Assembly (NCBI RefSeq): GCF_964340395.1
Contig: NC_135553.1
Location: 4,802,501 to 4,866,500 of the forward strand
Source of the DNA: Glandiceps talaboti
Lineage: Eukaryota; Hemichordata; Enteropneusta; Spengelidae
Length of the DNA stretch: 64,000 bases
Direction: 5' to 3'
Below the pieces are notes generated by a model that worked only from the letters and a program-made list of their open reading frames with translations, was not told the origin of the DNA and did no database searches. A program made the position numbers and the translations under genes. This document shows, piece by piece, positions 49,611-63,294 of this stretch (position 1 is its first letter; every line of letters starts with the position of its first letter).

Positions 49611-51880
49611 TATCCTTCGTTATTCCTGATTATGTCATGTTCCGGCTTTATACTAAGACCTGTATTAGACTTTACCCAAGCATTCAATTATTGAGATTTG
49701 TAAGTAGTGGGAAACACGATTATCAATTTTGTGAATTGTTTAGGTTGATTTGTGTGAAATATTCGTAGAATGGAACGTCTTACGGGCAGTAATTTCTTGC
49801 AAGTTACTAGGTGGCAACGATTACAATTATTACGTTTTTATATTCCTCAAGTTCTTGTAATGGATACTTTTAAAATATGACAATTTATTTGAATAAATCC
49901 ACCAAACCCGTTCATATTTTAGTATGTGGCAACAACATCAATGAGTCATTGTATCGGGTAATTTTGTTTCCACTCGATGGAAGGACAAAATAATTCATCA
50001 CGGTGACTCTGAGTCAGAGCAAACAACACTCAGAATTGACCAGCACATGACAACAACGCAAAATAATCTCGACTTAAAATTCCGAAAGAATCTTAACAAA
50101 TCTAAACATAAATCTGTACTCGCTGTAAATGGAGTATAATTTTTTCGATCATATAACTAACTCTAAATTCAGTGAAAATTGATAAAAATGCCAATGATTA
50201 GACACCGTACATGTTAATTAGAGGTCAGCTTTGTCCATTCGTAGTAGAGTAACAGTAATATATTGAAATCATGATCGCATTGGGGCGCTGATTTTCGGGT
50301 GCGGACCCAAAATCATTTTGATACAAATCATTGTGCTATATACTATGTGTACAGCTACAACATTTTGTTAACCGACAGGTGATTCAATACTGTTCAGGGT
50401 GTACAATATTATGAGTAATTCGTTATATGATACTCGTGTCAAAAAAACTTCCAGATGCAGCTTTCAGTCAATATTCAAGTCTGAGCGCATACATAAAAGA
50501 TATTTAGTATACAAGCAATTTAACTCCCGGTGAAAACAAGACTCAGCTATAACGATTGTAGTCTGTTCTGATCGATGGTTCTATTCAGTATGATTTTACT
50601 GTACTTGCATGTTTTAACTTTCTATACAACGGGAAAACGTTTAAGGATCTCTAGTAAATCAAATGCAATCATGTGGGATTCCACCATCATGACAGTTGTT
50701 ATCAGTCCTAAAAAGAATCCTAATTGACGGAGTGGATGTTCAGTTCACGATCCAAAATTCGTTCACTGTTACTATAGTATACAAAAACGATACGACAAAC
50801 AAATACATAACAGACATTCGACAGTTTAGGTTTTTGCGAATTTGTTCTACAATCAAAAAATACCGCGTGTAATAAGCAGACGACATCTTATTTCAATTTG
50901 AGTAATTTCATTTAAAGGCAAACTTGATTTGATCATGATGTATAGACTATATATATATGCAGAATATTCCCAAAGACTTCCCATGCGTACTAGGATATCG
51001 TATTTATGAGATTAGTGTGTGACCCAGGAGTGAACAGTACAATACTACTCATTAGATAGCACCAAAATTACTCACTAATGCGTTTCGAATCATTCTAATG
51101 AAAAAATGTTATCAAAAATAGCTCTATCCTATCAGCCTGGAGCTTTTCTATATTCTACTATTTTGCCAGTCGTTGTTCACGGGGCCTGGGGTATCATTAA
51201 CAGGGAATAATATAGACAAATAAATCACCTTTAGTATTTCCCTGGCGGGCTGATGTAAAATGATTTGATTGAGTTAAAGAGTCTTCATTCGTCTATGGAT
51301 TGCTTTGAAAATTCCCACTGTAAATTTATGACTACGGCTATAAACAGTCGTAATGCATTGATATTATACTTGAAATACAATGTAATTAATCAAGGAGAGA
51401 GTATAATCAGGCCACATGTCGAAACTATTGAGTTTATCTTATACTTTCAGTGCAAACTATAATATTGTAAAATGTCAAAGAGATTTTTGTACACGTACAA
51501 ACGCAGTTCATTTGATGTAGTTTCATAACATACGTCTGTTCAGAAAGGTTAATCTAGTAAGCTATAAAACTAAATCTGCAGAGGTCGTGTCTATTTTGTA
51601 TACACCAGAAACGGGGTTACCTTGACATTTCTAATCATTTCAGCTGCAAAATATGTAATTATAGAGATGCCGCGCACAGTTGGGATGTAGAAGAAGACTT
51701 GTCAGTAATCGTGTTGCTTACCAGTGAGAAAGTAAACAACTGAAGCCATTAAAGAATAAAGTCCATGTGTAATCGTTTCCGCAGAAACCTATTTCTACTA
51801 CACTATACAGGAATATCAATGCTTATCATGCACTTTTCAATGCGATTATGCAAAGTTACTTCTGTATGTATGCTGTCTCT

Positions 51881-51935
51881 AGCTCTAGCTCTGTGACCAT
51901 AATGCTGTGACTGATAATCTGGGGTTCAAATGTGT
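51881..51935 (+). repeat. Possible tRNA-derived SINE head, very degenerate
   Basis: A TAGCTCTAGCTC/TAGCTCTGTGA stretch resembles a box A, and GGGTTCAAAT about 30-40 bases later resembles a box B. No cloverleaf with paired arms can be drawn, and no second copy was found in the window. Confidence 0.2.
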
Positions 51936-54425
51936 CCATCTTTATGTTTAAAAAGCCACATGGCCCATGAGTGAAATGCCAAGGTAACTCCATTTGTACG
52001 GTATATGTGATTAGAACCAAGGTGGACAATGTTCTCTCCCTCTAACAGAACAAAAATCCCGTTATTATATCCATCTACTACGTGATTAATGTTGTTGTTT
52101 TTTCTGTTAAGTCCATACCCGTGACACAAAAGGAAAGGAAATGCAAATTGTGACTTAATATTTGTTTTCCATTTCGACAAGTGTTTTAGAAGCTCGTGTT
52201 TCGTGCAAAAGTAACGTTTGAGTGTTTAGATCTGCCAGCTATGTAAACACTACACTTATATTGAACATGATCCATTGCGATATCTTTGAAACTCTAGTTT
52301 TAACACTAACGCCGAGAATTGTGTTGTAATGTGTCGAGGATTTTTTCATTAAAATGCTACCAGGTACTTAAACGATCAAACCCAACAACCTTCTAATTAT
52401 GTATTGAATTTACTGTTTTTGTCCAAAAACCAACTCACAAACAATATTTGTTTGCTTATGAGTGGCTACCAACTGTGAAGGACTAGCGAGTAGATCTATA
52501 AGGGATATTCTAAGCGTCTAGTAAGGCTTTTCAATGAATAAACACAACGATCTAAGACTATAACACCGTATGAAAAGAACTTGATATGAAAGAAACTGAG
52601 ATGAGAAAACACATATTTATAATAGCAATAACATACATTATAGGGTTGACAAGAATCTTCACAGAATGAGTTGACATCACGCGTTGCTATAGTAACTGGC
52701 TACTGGGCATTGTACAGACGCACATTTCGTTGGATGGCTATGTACTGTACTTTTTGTATCGCAGATGTCTACCAAACCTACAGGTTTTGATAAATGAACA
52801 GTATTTTGTTTTTTTGATTTATAGTCAAATACAATTATGAATGTAGTGCCGTATCCATTGTCAATGTACTAATTTAAGTATATCCATCGGCTCATCAATG
52901 TATATACACAATTATAAACATAATGCCGTGTTCATTTTCAATTTGAATATCAACACAACTGGTCGTATTATTAGTGAAAACTTAGAGCAAATTACACGCA
53001 TTTTCATAGCATGAAGGGGCGTATAAAGCAAAAACTTCAAGAATAAGAACATTTTGTTTGTGAATCATGACAGCCCCGCAAACACAAAGCCTGGTGTCCG
53101 TTTTCGGCTGGATTAGGATATCTGAATACACCTCTGAACATTTGTATAGTGAAGAGCTGAAAACCCTGAAAACCATATAGGGGGGGGGTCATATAAAGAT
53201 TGGTATTTTGAAACTCAAATTTGGCTATTTTGAGTTTGGGAAACGGAGAGCTGTGGCGGGTAAGATAAATACACGGGGCCATAGACGCGATTTCAACTTT
53301 TGAAATACACATATACAGTATAGTATAAAGTAGTAGCAACATCATTTATATTATTGCGGTGTTACTTTCAAAGGAAAATAAACCATTGTCATATACGTAA
53401 TGCATGGTTATTAAGTACAATACTTTGACTTTCCAAAATCCCTGTTTTTCACATTAATATATTATTTTAGCTGATGAATCATACTTGACGTAAAGTAAAG
53501 TAAAGTACGCAATGTAACTGATAAATCACATTAGTATGAAAGCCCTACACACATCAAAAAGTTAATAACATCGATTTTGATTTGCAAAATGACTAGAATT
53601 TCACACAAGTAAGAATGGAAATTGAGAGACATTATTTGCCAAGAAATGATTACTGTATAATTATAGGACGGTTTTTGGTACTCAGTTTGTTGAAGAAAAT
53701 TAATATATCAAAAACTGGTGATTTAGAAATAACATCAGTTATACCGTCTAGGGTCGATATAAAAAACACGAGTTTTCTTACAGAAATGAGGCAGTGCCGC
53801 ACAACCGAAACTAGTATAATCTCACTCAAAAAGTCCCCTTGCTGTTGAAAGGCCGAGTTATTCACGGCTATGAGTTAACGCGTTGTGTCGTATCATAGAC
53901 ATTGTCTGTGGTAGTACATACAAGACAAGGTACCGTAGCACGTCACGATTTGCGAACAAGATGGTAAACATCGATCACATCAGTGTTCGTTGAAACATGG
54001 ACATCGGTTGCCTACAACGATAAACTTGTCGATGTCTAAGAAATCACCAGTGAAATACGTAGCAGCTTGAAATATGTTTTCATTTGTGTTGGCGCAACTG
54101 ACGGTGCTGTAACTATTCATGTACATTTGTACAGAGCATTTCAATTCCGAGCCACAAGAGTTATGTTGTACATGTAGTTCACGTATAGAGCACTGTACAT
54201 CAATATGTATCATTTGTTAATTTTATCCCATCGTCTGTTACTATACAATATAACCATCCTACAGTGAAGACGTAACTTACATAAACTATACTTGGAGCTT
54301 CGTAACGCACAGCAATGGCCCATTCAATATCTTCTACAACTGTAACGTTCATTTTGTATACATGCAGCGAAAAGTGTAATGCTTCTCTTGCGCTAAGTAT
54401 ATTAAACCTCTATAGCTATCTCTCG

Positions 54426-54505
54426 ACGTCTATCTCTGTCTGTCGTCTGTCTGTCGGTTTGTCTGTATCTGTCTGTCCGTTCGTCCGTCTCTCTGCCTGC
54501 CTGCC

Positions 54506-54562
<57 letters not shown>

Positions 54563-54605
54563 CACTGTCTGTCTGTCTCCCTCTGTCTTTGTCTCTCTGT
54601 GTCTG
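54426..54605. repeat. (CTGT)n microsatellite
   Basis: CTGT units with CT-rich interruptions over about 180 bases. Confidence 0.95.
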
Positions 54606-55497
54606 TCCCCCTCGGCATACACTGTCAGACTTCCTATTCGAGTTTAAAATATTGAAATTAACTCAATTTAGTTTTATAACGTAATGTATCTCGTTGTTAA
54701 ATATGAGCATATTGTGTATACTGAGAATATTAGGCTAGTTGCTTATTTCAGCCGACAATTTGTGGAAGGATGTCCGTGATAAACATAATTTGACATTTGC
54801 ACAAAATCAGTAACATTATGTTTCAGTATATCTCTTGACATATATTTTCATCAACTTCATATCGATAGAAATCGTAAGGTAACGATACTACAATTTGAAA
54901 TGTCAGTGGTAAAAGAAAAATCGACTATTCCAATATTTTTGCAGTATGCAATGAATATATGGAATTACGTCCTTCTTAAATTCGTGTCATGTCTACAGAA
55001 TTCCAGACACAAATCGCCAGATTGGCAGTAGCTAAAACTACAACTATTGAAACCATAATGTTTATAGGGTCCCCGATAATGGTAATGGATATCTAGTATA
55101 CAGAACTCAACCAAAGTTTGCTAATGGTATATTTCGATGTGGATGAAAAAATAAGCCATATGTAGAGGTGAAACAGATTAAAAGTACATATCATAAGTAC
55201 CAACTATCGGAGCGTAAAATTTTAAATGTTGTGCAATCTTCAATTATTGTCAGCTGTGTTATACCATACATCAGACATTACAATAAATCGGCAATTTGAT
55301 AGCATACTTGTATCTCCTATATTCTTTGATTCACTGACAAAATATATCGTTGACTTAAATTTGGTATAGCTATGATTATGCTTTACATGCGTTTCCGTAT
55401 ATTTCACTATGTCATTTTCAGAGAACATTTCGTTCGTATGTTTCGTTCAGATAAGAATTCTCTCTGAACTAAAAACAAACCAGAACTTTAATAATAA

Positions 55498-55862
55498 AGT
55501 CTGGATCAATTTTCACTTAGTTACCATGGAGCTAAATTTTGGAATAACTTACCTGCATCAATTAAACATATCCAGATAAGAAATCATTTCAAGCGTGCCC
55601 TCAGAGATTGTATTATTCTAATGTAATTTTATTTGTATTTAATGTATTTTTCACACCCGAAATGTATATACCTACGTATTCTTCTTTTTTCTGTTTAATT
55701 TATACTTTTCATGAGCCGGGGCGGGGGGGGGGGTGACTGGACACCTACTAGCTTTTCATTAGCTATCTTCCAGCACCCACTCGCATTTGTCATTTTCATT
55801 ATTTTCGTTTCATTTGTATTTATTTATTAATTTGTGTTATTGCGAATAAAGAACTTATATAT
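55498..55862 (+). pseudogene. Non-LTR retrotransposon 3' end (CR1/L2-like), truncated
   Basis: The frame 55498-55626 gives QFSLSYHGAKFWNNLPASI then FKRALRDCII and a TAA stop: the standard end of a non-LTR ORF2 (YHGAKxWNxLPxxI ... FKxxLRxxL). It is followed by a 3' UTR of about 235 bp with a poly-G run and ending near AATAAAGAAC. Same class as 43797-44285 (shared GACTGGACACCTACTAGC-like block), sense orientation in intron 2 of the polycystin-1-like gene. Confidence 0.75.
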
Positions 55863-55869
55863 AATACAA

Positions 55870-58000
55870 GTGTCCGTTGGTATTTGTATTCATAGCATTT
55901 CGTTTTAAGGATGGAAGTGGAGATATTTATCACGAAATGGACACCATATATACAGTAGAACTCTAACACGCATACCAATTGAATCTTATATTTTTCTAGT
56001 TTAAATCCACTTGTTAAAATCACTTACATGGCGTGGGCAACAGGTGTGTTCTTTCTTTGAAAGCAACAGATGAATATCCAAGTAATCACCATAGTAACGT
56101 TAACTCTATTAATAACATAAATCATATCATATAATTACACAATGCCGCTTTTTCATCATGAAATCGAACATGCTTTTCGAAATGAGCTACCGTTCGATTG
56201 CTTTCCAAGGAAATTCAAAACCTGCTCAAAACACAAGGTTTAATTATGTTCTCGAAATCGGGGCCCTTTAATTGCGCGTGCAATAATGGGATATGTTCAA
56301 TAGGGGAAGGCGGATATAAAGAGTAACGATTCCTCGAACGCTTTTAAATGAATACTCGAATGTTCTAATTGCAAATACAGTTCCATCTCACAGACGGCAC
56401 ACACCGCATTCATCATTGTATCGATTTGTATAACCGTTCAATGAAGCATTGTTCGACATTTGTACACTGTGTATGCCATATTTCCAACGATTGAAACGTT
56501 TCAAAACACAACTTAGCTTTTCCATTTTCTTCCGTACGTGAGGACGGTACAAATAAAAGCAGGCATTGATTGTTTTTACTTTTGTTATAATGGTAACATT
56601 TGTAACTACATTAAACTCGTGAATAAAATATATAGCGTCACGGAATCCATGGTATCGACCTCGCTGAGTAACACTTCTTAAGATATCAAATTTCCCTTCA
56701 ACATTCAGTGTGCGCTGCCTTTGTCGTGTCGTGACGAAACAAGCTCTCCTCTATGCTCTGAGGAGGAGATCTTGAAAATAGAAAAAATAAATCATTCTAA
56801 TTTTCGGGAAACGGTTTCGACATTATTGAATATATTTGTTATTTTGACCCAACTCTTTTACGAGGCTGAGGTGAAAGTTCACCATTTCTCACATTCTATG
56901 TTGCCAACAGCAACGTGAACCTTTAGCGCATGATGATTTAACTATTAAGCTCAGTAAGCTTAAAATGAAAACTAATTGACAAATGCCTTTAGTAATAAAA
57001 TATAACGAAGTCATCTGAGTAAAACAATTCCTAATATTACATTAAAAAATCAATATAAGCTAGAAATTAAACTTATCGTAACAAGATAAGCACTGCTCGT
57101 TTATATAAAGTAATATTACCCACAAAAATATTGAAACCTAAAATCCACTGACAAAGAATGTATTCCTGAAATTTGAGCCATTTTAATGGTGAGTTAGGGA
57201 TAGGGATTTCTCAATGATTATTTTCTGCTTCATTCAAAGTTTTTATTGTAAATAGTGACAAGCACGAAACATATCCAATAATTATGTAAGTGTACATAGT
57301 TGTCCGAAGAATGTGTTCAATCACTTAAGTGGTCATATGGATGACAGTTTGGTATTTATTTTGGATTTTTAATTTATAAAATTTAACAACATTACTATAG
57401 TTTTCTACTTGAAAAAAATGTCAAACAATACAAACCAAGCTCTTATTTGTAACTCAATAAATTGCAAAAGAAAATTTAAAGTGTATTAAACGTACAATAA
57501 CAGTGTTTTACACGCTTTTTTTTTTAGCTTTTTATATAATCTGTTGGATTAGAAACATGAACTTTGTCGATGCTGTTACTTTTTTTCAAGTAGGAAATCA
57601 TGGTAAAGTTGTTTTAAAATTAAATATCCAAAGCTCATTTGTCATCCATTTGACAACTTTAAACAAAGTGACAACACAATCTTGTAGTGAAATGATATCG
57701 CCAACAAGTAAATTGTCGAAAAGGAATTAAAAACTCAACATGTAAAGGATAATATCATTGTTTTTCGTTATTGCTGTTCAACATGTTCTTGAATTTTGCA
57801 ACATTTTGATATTGGAATTAACCTACAACTCGATTGAAGGTTCATAAATATACTTGAATGGCGTCATGATGGCTGTAGGGTGTAAATACCTGGAATGGTG
57901 GCGTTTAAGTTTGTCAAAACGACGCCATCTTTAAACTTGCTAATGTGCAGAATATGTCTCCTTGTAGTAAATACTTGCAGTCTCTTGACATCAATTTTAC
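55870..58000. other. Right part of intron 2, nothing recognised
   Basis: AT-rich, no element or exon identified. Confidence 0.4.
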
Positions 58001-58130
58001 ATGCATAGATACATGAAGACAAATCATTTGTTCATTGTTTCCATATTAGGGTATCCAGAAATGCTGTACTATATATTCTCATTGATTGGGTACATGAAAC
58101 ATTATTGCAACATTTTTCTTTACTCTACAG

Positions 58131-58645
58131 GTCAACCTAGTTATCTAGGGTGTTACGTCATTGATAAGGAGAATCGAGTTTATGGGTTATCTCCTGGAAA
58201 CTATGATCCATCGGCGTTAACAGTCGACATTTGTTCGGGAGCATGTGGAGATCTCGGGTATAGCTATGCGTCAGTGGAAGCGGGGGCCTTCTGTTTCTGT
58301 TCGGATAACAATTACGATGTCGGGTCTGAGGAAGCTGACGATACCAACTGCAACATGGCTTGCACCGGTGGTGGTGGCAACTGTGGTTCCCATACGCATA
58401 GTCAGGCTTACGGAACACCAGCGCCGCTGGCGATTTATTTGGATCCGTCCGACAACATTTTCACGGTGTTTACTCAGAAGAGTGTAACTATTCATAACAC
58501 TACTGGGACCTCTCTGACGTATTCGTTCAACTATGGAGACGATTCAGGTGATACGCAATTTCAAGCATCGCAGACTTTTAATCACGCCTACAGTCTACCT
58601 GGGGAGTATATCATCACAGTGGCTGCCGACAATCCCTCCATGGCG
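58131..58645 (+). CDS. Polycystin-1-like gene, exon 3 (WSC domain plus PKD domain)
   Basis: The exon enters in phase 1 after TTTACTCTACAG and leaves in phase 0 at GCG|GTAAGC. The first part is a WSC domain: YLGCYV at its start, eight cysteines in the family order (GCY, DIC, GAC, FCFC, NC, AC, NC) and the GYSYASVEAGAFCFC core. WSC domains bind carbohydrate at the cell surface. It is followed by a PKD (Ig-like) domain with FNYGDD in place of the usual WDFGDG and HAYSLPGEYIITVAADN at its end. WSC followed by PKD near the N-terminus is the arrangement of polycystin-1-type proteins, which form ciliary receptor-channel complexes. The REJ, GPS, PLAT and transmembrane parts would lie beyond the window, so a different WSC/PKD ectodomain protein is possible. 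Confidence 0.85.
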
Positions 58646-58865
58646 GTAAGCAAACTTCTCACAATAAGTGTTATCACCAATGATGTGTTAATGATAATAT
58701 CTCTCATTCACCTGTCCCTAAACTATCTGAAAGTCAAATCACCTTAGCGATTGAAAAGCAAAGACCAAATGAAAATAAACGATTTTTTAAAATCACTCAT
58801 TTTGCATTACAAGTTGCAACCGACATTTTGATATAATGTATCTTGTAGGAGATCCAGAATAAGCG

Positions 58866-59275
58866 GGAATCAAATAAAATCAAAGAAAATCAATCAATCG
58901 ATCCAAATAAAATAAAATCGATTCAAATAAATCGATCCAAATCAAATAAAATCAGATCGATTCAATCGATCCAAATCAAATAAAATCAGATCGATTCAAT
59001 CGATCCAAATCAAATCAAATCAAATCGATTCAAATCAAATCAATCAAATCAAGTCAAGTCAAGTCAAATCAAATCAAATCAAATCAAATCAAATCAAATC
59101 AAGCCAAATAAAATAAAGTCAAATCACACCAAACCAAACCTAATCAAACCAAACCAAACCAAACCAAATAAAATAAAATAAAATAAAATCACACCAAATC
59201 AAACCTCACCAAATCAAATCAAATCAAATCAAATCAAATCAAATCAAATCAAATCACACCAAACCAAACCTAATC
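58866..59275. repeat. (AAATC)n-type imperfect satellite with ATCGATT-rich start
   Basis: Pentanucleotide AAATC units with CAAAC, AAATA and CACAC variants. The first 150 bases have a longer period built on GATCGATTCAATCGATCCAA. Confidence 0.9.
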
Positions 59276-60039
59276 AAAAGTATTAAAATAAAGCCGATCG
59301 GACAACACGGTTATATCAATAGCGTGTTATATCAACAAACTTTTACAATCATCAAAGGCAATATCACCAGATAGATTTTATCAAATCAGACCATATTAAA
59401 TCAAAAAATCAAATCAATCAGTCAAGTGATTCGAGTGTAGCAAGCAGCTAAACCGCATAAATCAATTTTCTGTCGTCTGGATTAGTAAAGAGTGAAGTGA
59501 TACATAATGCTGTGAGGATCCAGTTCATCAACGTCAGCGCATTCTATTGAAAGTTCTTAACTCTGACAATTCCAAGCTATGAGTGTATCACAGCTATTTT
59601 AGATTGAGTATAACATCAAACGGGACTTTCTTTTCATCAAATCACTTTAGATACGAGAAGGTTATAACAATTAATGTGTTTTTTTCGATCGTATATATTG
59701 AGTCTTGTGCAAATAAACCATCACACACGGTTGAAGGACTGAGAACAAAAAAGCCTTGGTGAAATAGCAGTGAATACAAATAAATTCACAATATTTTGAA
59801 ATCGATTTCAAGACAAGCGTTCAATATAACCATGGAGAATATCAACAGTTGGTGACGTAGCGCTGTAGAGTAAACCAATAACACTCTGAGTCAATATTAA
59901 GATTTTGACAAACAAACTCGACTTCCTTTTCTATAGCAGGTGTATATCCACTTTCTGATCAAGCTTTCGCTTAAAGTTCATTTGATTATGCGAATTAAAC
60001 AAGCGCTAAAAATATGTTGGACACACACATACTCTCTCT

Positions 60040-60219
60040 ATCTCACTATTGCTCTCTCATCTATTTCTGTTAGTGTATGTCTGTCGGTCTGTCTCTCGAG
60101 CTGTTATTATCTGTTCCAGTCTCTCCCTGTAATCGTTCCTCTCTGTATCTTTCTGTCTGTGTGTCCCTTTCTGTCTGTCTCCCTGTCTCAGGTTGTCTCT
60201 CTGCGTCTGTCTATCTCTG

Positions 60220-60284
<65 letters not shown>

Positions 60285-60373
60285 GCCTGTTTGTCTGTCT
60301 GTCTGTCTGCCCCTTTCTCTTTGTCTGTCTCTGTCCACCTCGCTCTCTGTCTCTGTATCTGTCACTGTCTCTG

Positions 60374-60416
<43 letters not shown>

Positions 60417-60427
60417 GTCTGTCCGTG

Positions 60428-60522
<95 letters not shown>
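60040..60522. repeat. (CTGT)n and (CT)n compound microsatellite
   Basis: About 480 pyrimidine-rich bases: several CTGT tracts, then about 90 bases of pure CT. The long Ser/Leu/Val/Cys frames through it are artefacts. Confidence 0.95.
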
Positions 60523-60524
<2 letters not shown>

Positions 60525-60529
60525 CATAC

Positions 60530-62550
60530 CACTGATTGCTTAGAACAAAACACGAGGAGAGGCTATAGCAAGGCCGAACCACTTAAAAGTAAATTTGCAA
60601 AATGACACTACAACCCTTTCCACAAATTGAATTAGAAGACTCTAGCAACAATAATACAGAAACGCCAAAAGCTATTAATCAAGGCAAAAATGACTTCGTT
60701 TCCTTGAATTTAGATACTAAATAGCAATGCTGCATGTAGACAAAAGCAACTGGTTCACATCGATTAATATCGCTGAACGTCGACATCAAGCTATTGAAGC
60801 GAGATGCGAGTCGCCATGACAACATCAACGTTGCCATAGCGACTGAAAAAATAATTACTGGCACAATGTTTCCTATCATACGTAATATGCTATTACAATA
60901 GATGTGTACATGTTAATTTTTAAATCTGAGTGACCCAGAGACCCTGCTACAATTTATAAGCCAACAAAAGTAATGAAATATAAAATGATGCAAGTAAGAT
61001 GAGGAATACTAGAATGTTCATTACACATATATATTATGTTTGCTATAATCTTATCAGAAACGTGAAAGCAGCAATTTTCCAACGACTTTAATCCCAATAT
61101 GTAATTTCAAATGCAGCTTCCACCCCGAAACCAACCTTCCTAAGGTTACTCCGAACTACGTCATCAAAACAGCATACAGCGACAAACCACTCCTTTTTTG
61201 CAACACTATAACATGTCGTAAGAGAACACAGAATGACGACGGGAAACGACTTTATTTCACCATCCATTAAATTGATGAGTGGTAATAATAATTTAGCTCC
61301 GTATACTTAAAGCTTGTTCGGGTGACTTCAACGTCGAGACCATCAACGCTTATTTTCCAAGTCAGTTATTTCACTTCCTCCGCGATAAAGCATAGAGCTA
61401 TCAGTCACTAGTCTTTCGCCGTTGCACCTGACCAAGGACTTTTGACGTTCCTAATCACGTCATTCCATTGTCCTTGGTTTACAAAATATAATTTCAAAGA
61501 GTTGATAGCATTACTGCTCAATGGCGATATTGTGTAGTTAGTCTGTATACTTTAATTCGGACTCTAAAGGAATACATTATTTGTGCACTTAATACCCTTT
61601 CCATCTGAATACTTTTGTGGACGACGTTAATGCGTATATTTTATTTTCCTAGATTTGGATCGCATTTACACCATCATGAGTCCATTTCATTTATTACCAT
61701 GCAACCTGAGACGCTATGCTGTTTACGCTTTGAGAAAGAAGCAATTTATAGCGTGGCAATTTCTTTCCTGTTATATGCTCTTTCACATTACCTTCAAATA
61801 TTGAAGGAAAATGGCACGTTTAAAAATAGTGAAAGCCCCGTAGGTTTATTTTCGACTCTTTATGTTGTAATTGTTGAAGCATGTATGGTCGTTTATTAGT
61901 GATCAATCCCGTTCAGAATCCAACAAATTTACAATTTGTTGACATTTTTTGTCTGTACCTCTTTCACCTTTGAATTGTTTCTGTCGATCAGAGGGATTGA
62001 ATAAATGCCCGACTATTTTCAAGGGACAAATATGATTCACGTGACATCAGCTGAGTTTATAAGCTTTTTTAGACAGGTGAAAATACTTACATAATTTTCG
62101 ACTACATTATTCTAGTATACTGTTAATGTCGATTCCTGCCTTCTGTCACTTTACAATTGTCTTTTGGCATTGTTAGAACAGCATATAGCATTAGATAGAT
62201 TTTTCTCGTCACCCGTCAACGGTTCGTTTTTGATGCGTATCTAAATATTAGGTTTGAGTTGTGCCAATAGCACCTGATGGTTCAGCATGGTTAAATTAGT
62301 AGATACCACATTTACCTTTAAATATGCGGCAAAAAATTACCACAAACCCCTAAAAATATATAACAAAACAACATACGAGTATTTGTCTTGAAAACTCAGG
62401 ACTTACTGCGTTTACATTTCCACCCATGAACACTGCCCTCACTGTCAAAATTAGTTAAACTGACGTTCATGAAGTGCATCCAACAGTTGTGGAGCAAAAA
62501 TTCCACAGCAATCGTTCACTACACTATCTACATGCATGTTTGATGTTTTG
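60530..62550. other. Rest of intron 3, nothing recognised
   Basis: An X-box-like GTTGCCATAGCGAC is at 60830-60843. The frame at 61615-61899 has no acceptor/donor support. Confidence 0.4.
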
Positions 62551-62559
62551 TTTACATAG

Positions 62560-62743
62560 CCTGCTTACGATGCTATCCGTGCCTATGCCATGATGCCAGT
62601 GGGAAGGGCTTCTGTGGAGTGCATAGAGTCTGTTGTTGAACCTGGGGTGGAGGTTCGCTGCATTACCACGATCATTGAGGGCTCCGATATGACTCTTTCC
62701 ATGGACTTGCAAACAACTACTGTGGCAGAATTCAACATTGCAG
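62560..62743 (+). CDS. Polycystin-1-like gene, exon 4 (PKD-like extracellular segment)
   Basis: Acceptor TTTACATAG, donor CAG|GTAAGT, entering in phase 0 and leaving in phase 1. It encodes PAYDAIRAYAMMPVG, then VECIESVVEPGVEVRCI, TIIEGSDMTLSMDL and TVAEFNIA. Paired cysteines and alternating hydrophobic strands suit a degenerate PKD or Ig-like beta-sandwich (compare the EPGVEVRC and DMTLSMDL strands), though the PKD signature motif is absent. It joins exon 3 without changing frame and shares the next phase with exon 5. Confidence 0.75.
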
Positions 62744-63294
62744 GTAAGTGGTACATATTTAAACAATTTGAGGTAGGACGGTGAGTCGGGGACCAATTTC
62801 GTTGAAAATCACAGGTACACTTGTTCATATCTGTCCAAATTTTGGCATGGTCCTTTTAAAATAATAAAGAGGATCCATCGTCTTGTTAGGAAATTGACAA
62901 CCTTTCATTATTCACATAGTGTTGACATAATTTTTCAGTGTCCATATTGGATGGCGGCCATATTGGATTCTACGGCCATATTGGATTCTAAAATTCCTTG
63001 ATTTTGATATCATTTTGACCTCTAGAAACATTTGGACGATGATTTTATTCTTGATTTTAACTAAGAATGACTTTCTGGAACAAAGTAATGACAAGTTATG
63101 AACAACAAGTTTCTAAGTTCTAGAAGTTAAGATGGAGTTCCATGGATTTATATGCAAGACAAAGACACATACAGCAAAATTATTTAACAACAAAATGTTA
63201 TTCCTAGTGAAAGAAATATAGAAAGTCTAGATCTCAAAATCCTTTTTCTTAGTCTTTCACAAAGCTCTTGATTTTTTTTTCTTTTTAAAAATAG
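62744..63294 (+). other. Intron 4 of the polycystin-1-like gene
   Basis: 551 bp, GTAAGT to TTTTTAAAAATAG. Contains a short tandem repeat of GGCCATATTGGATTCTA at about 62956-62991. Confidence 0.75.

Larger units (their letters stand above)
46749..58130 (+). other. Intron 2 of the polycystin-1-like gene (11.4 kb)
   Basis: Opens GTAAGT and closes TTTACTCTACAG. It contains the repeats and retroelement remnants listed separately. Open frames within it, including one at 47176-47496 on the minus strand, show no domain or conservation signal. No other exon with compatible phase and recognisable extracellular-domain sequence was found. Confidence 0.5.
58646..62559 (+). other. Intron 3 of the polycystin-1-like gene
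   Basis: Opens GTAAGC and closes TTTACATAG. Contains two long satellites (58866-59275, 60040-60522) and no further exon that I recognise; phases on both sides are 0, so none is required. Confidence 0.6.

Noticed and set aside
51881-51935. tRNA gene
   Set aside because: Box A- and B-like sequences are present, but no acceptor, anticodon or T arm pairs, so at most a degenerate SINE head.
58001-58130. Start of the polycystin-1-like protein at the ATG at 58001
   Set aside because: A strong acceptor (TTTACTCTACAG) ends at 58130 and the WSC domain begins right after it. The upstream residues look like intron translation, although a hydrophobic stretch there could mimic a signal anchor.
58158-58418. 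Minus- and plus-strand frames overlapping the WSC exon
   Set aside because: They are shadows; the WSC/PKD frame explains the cysteine spacing and splice phases.
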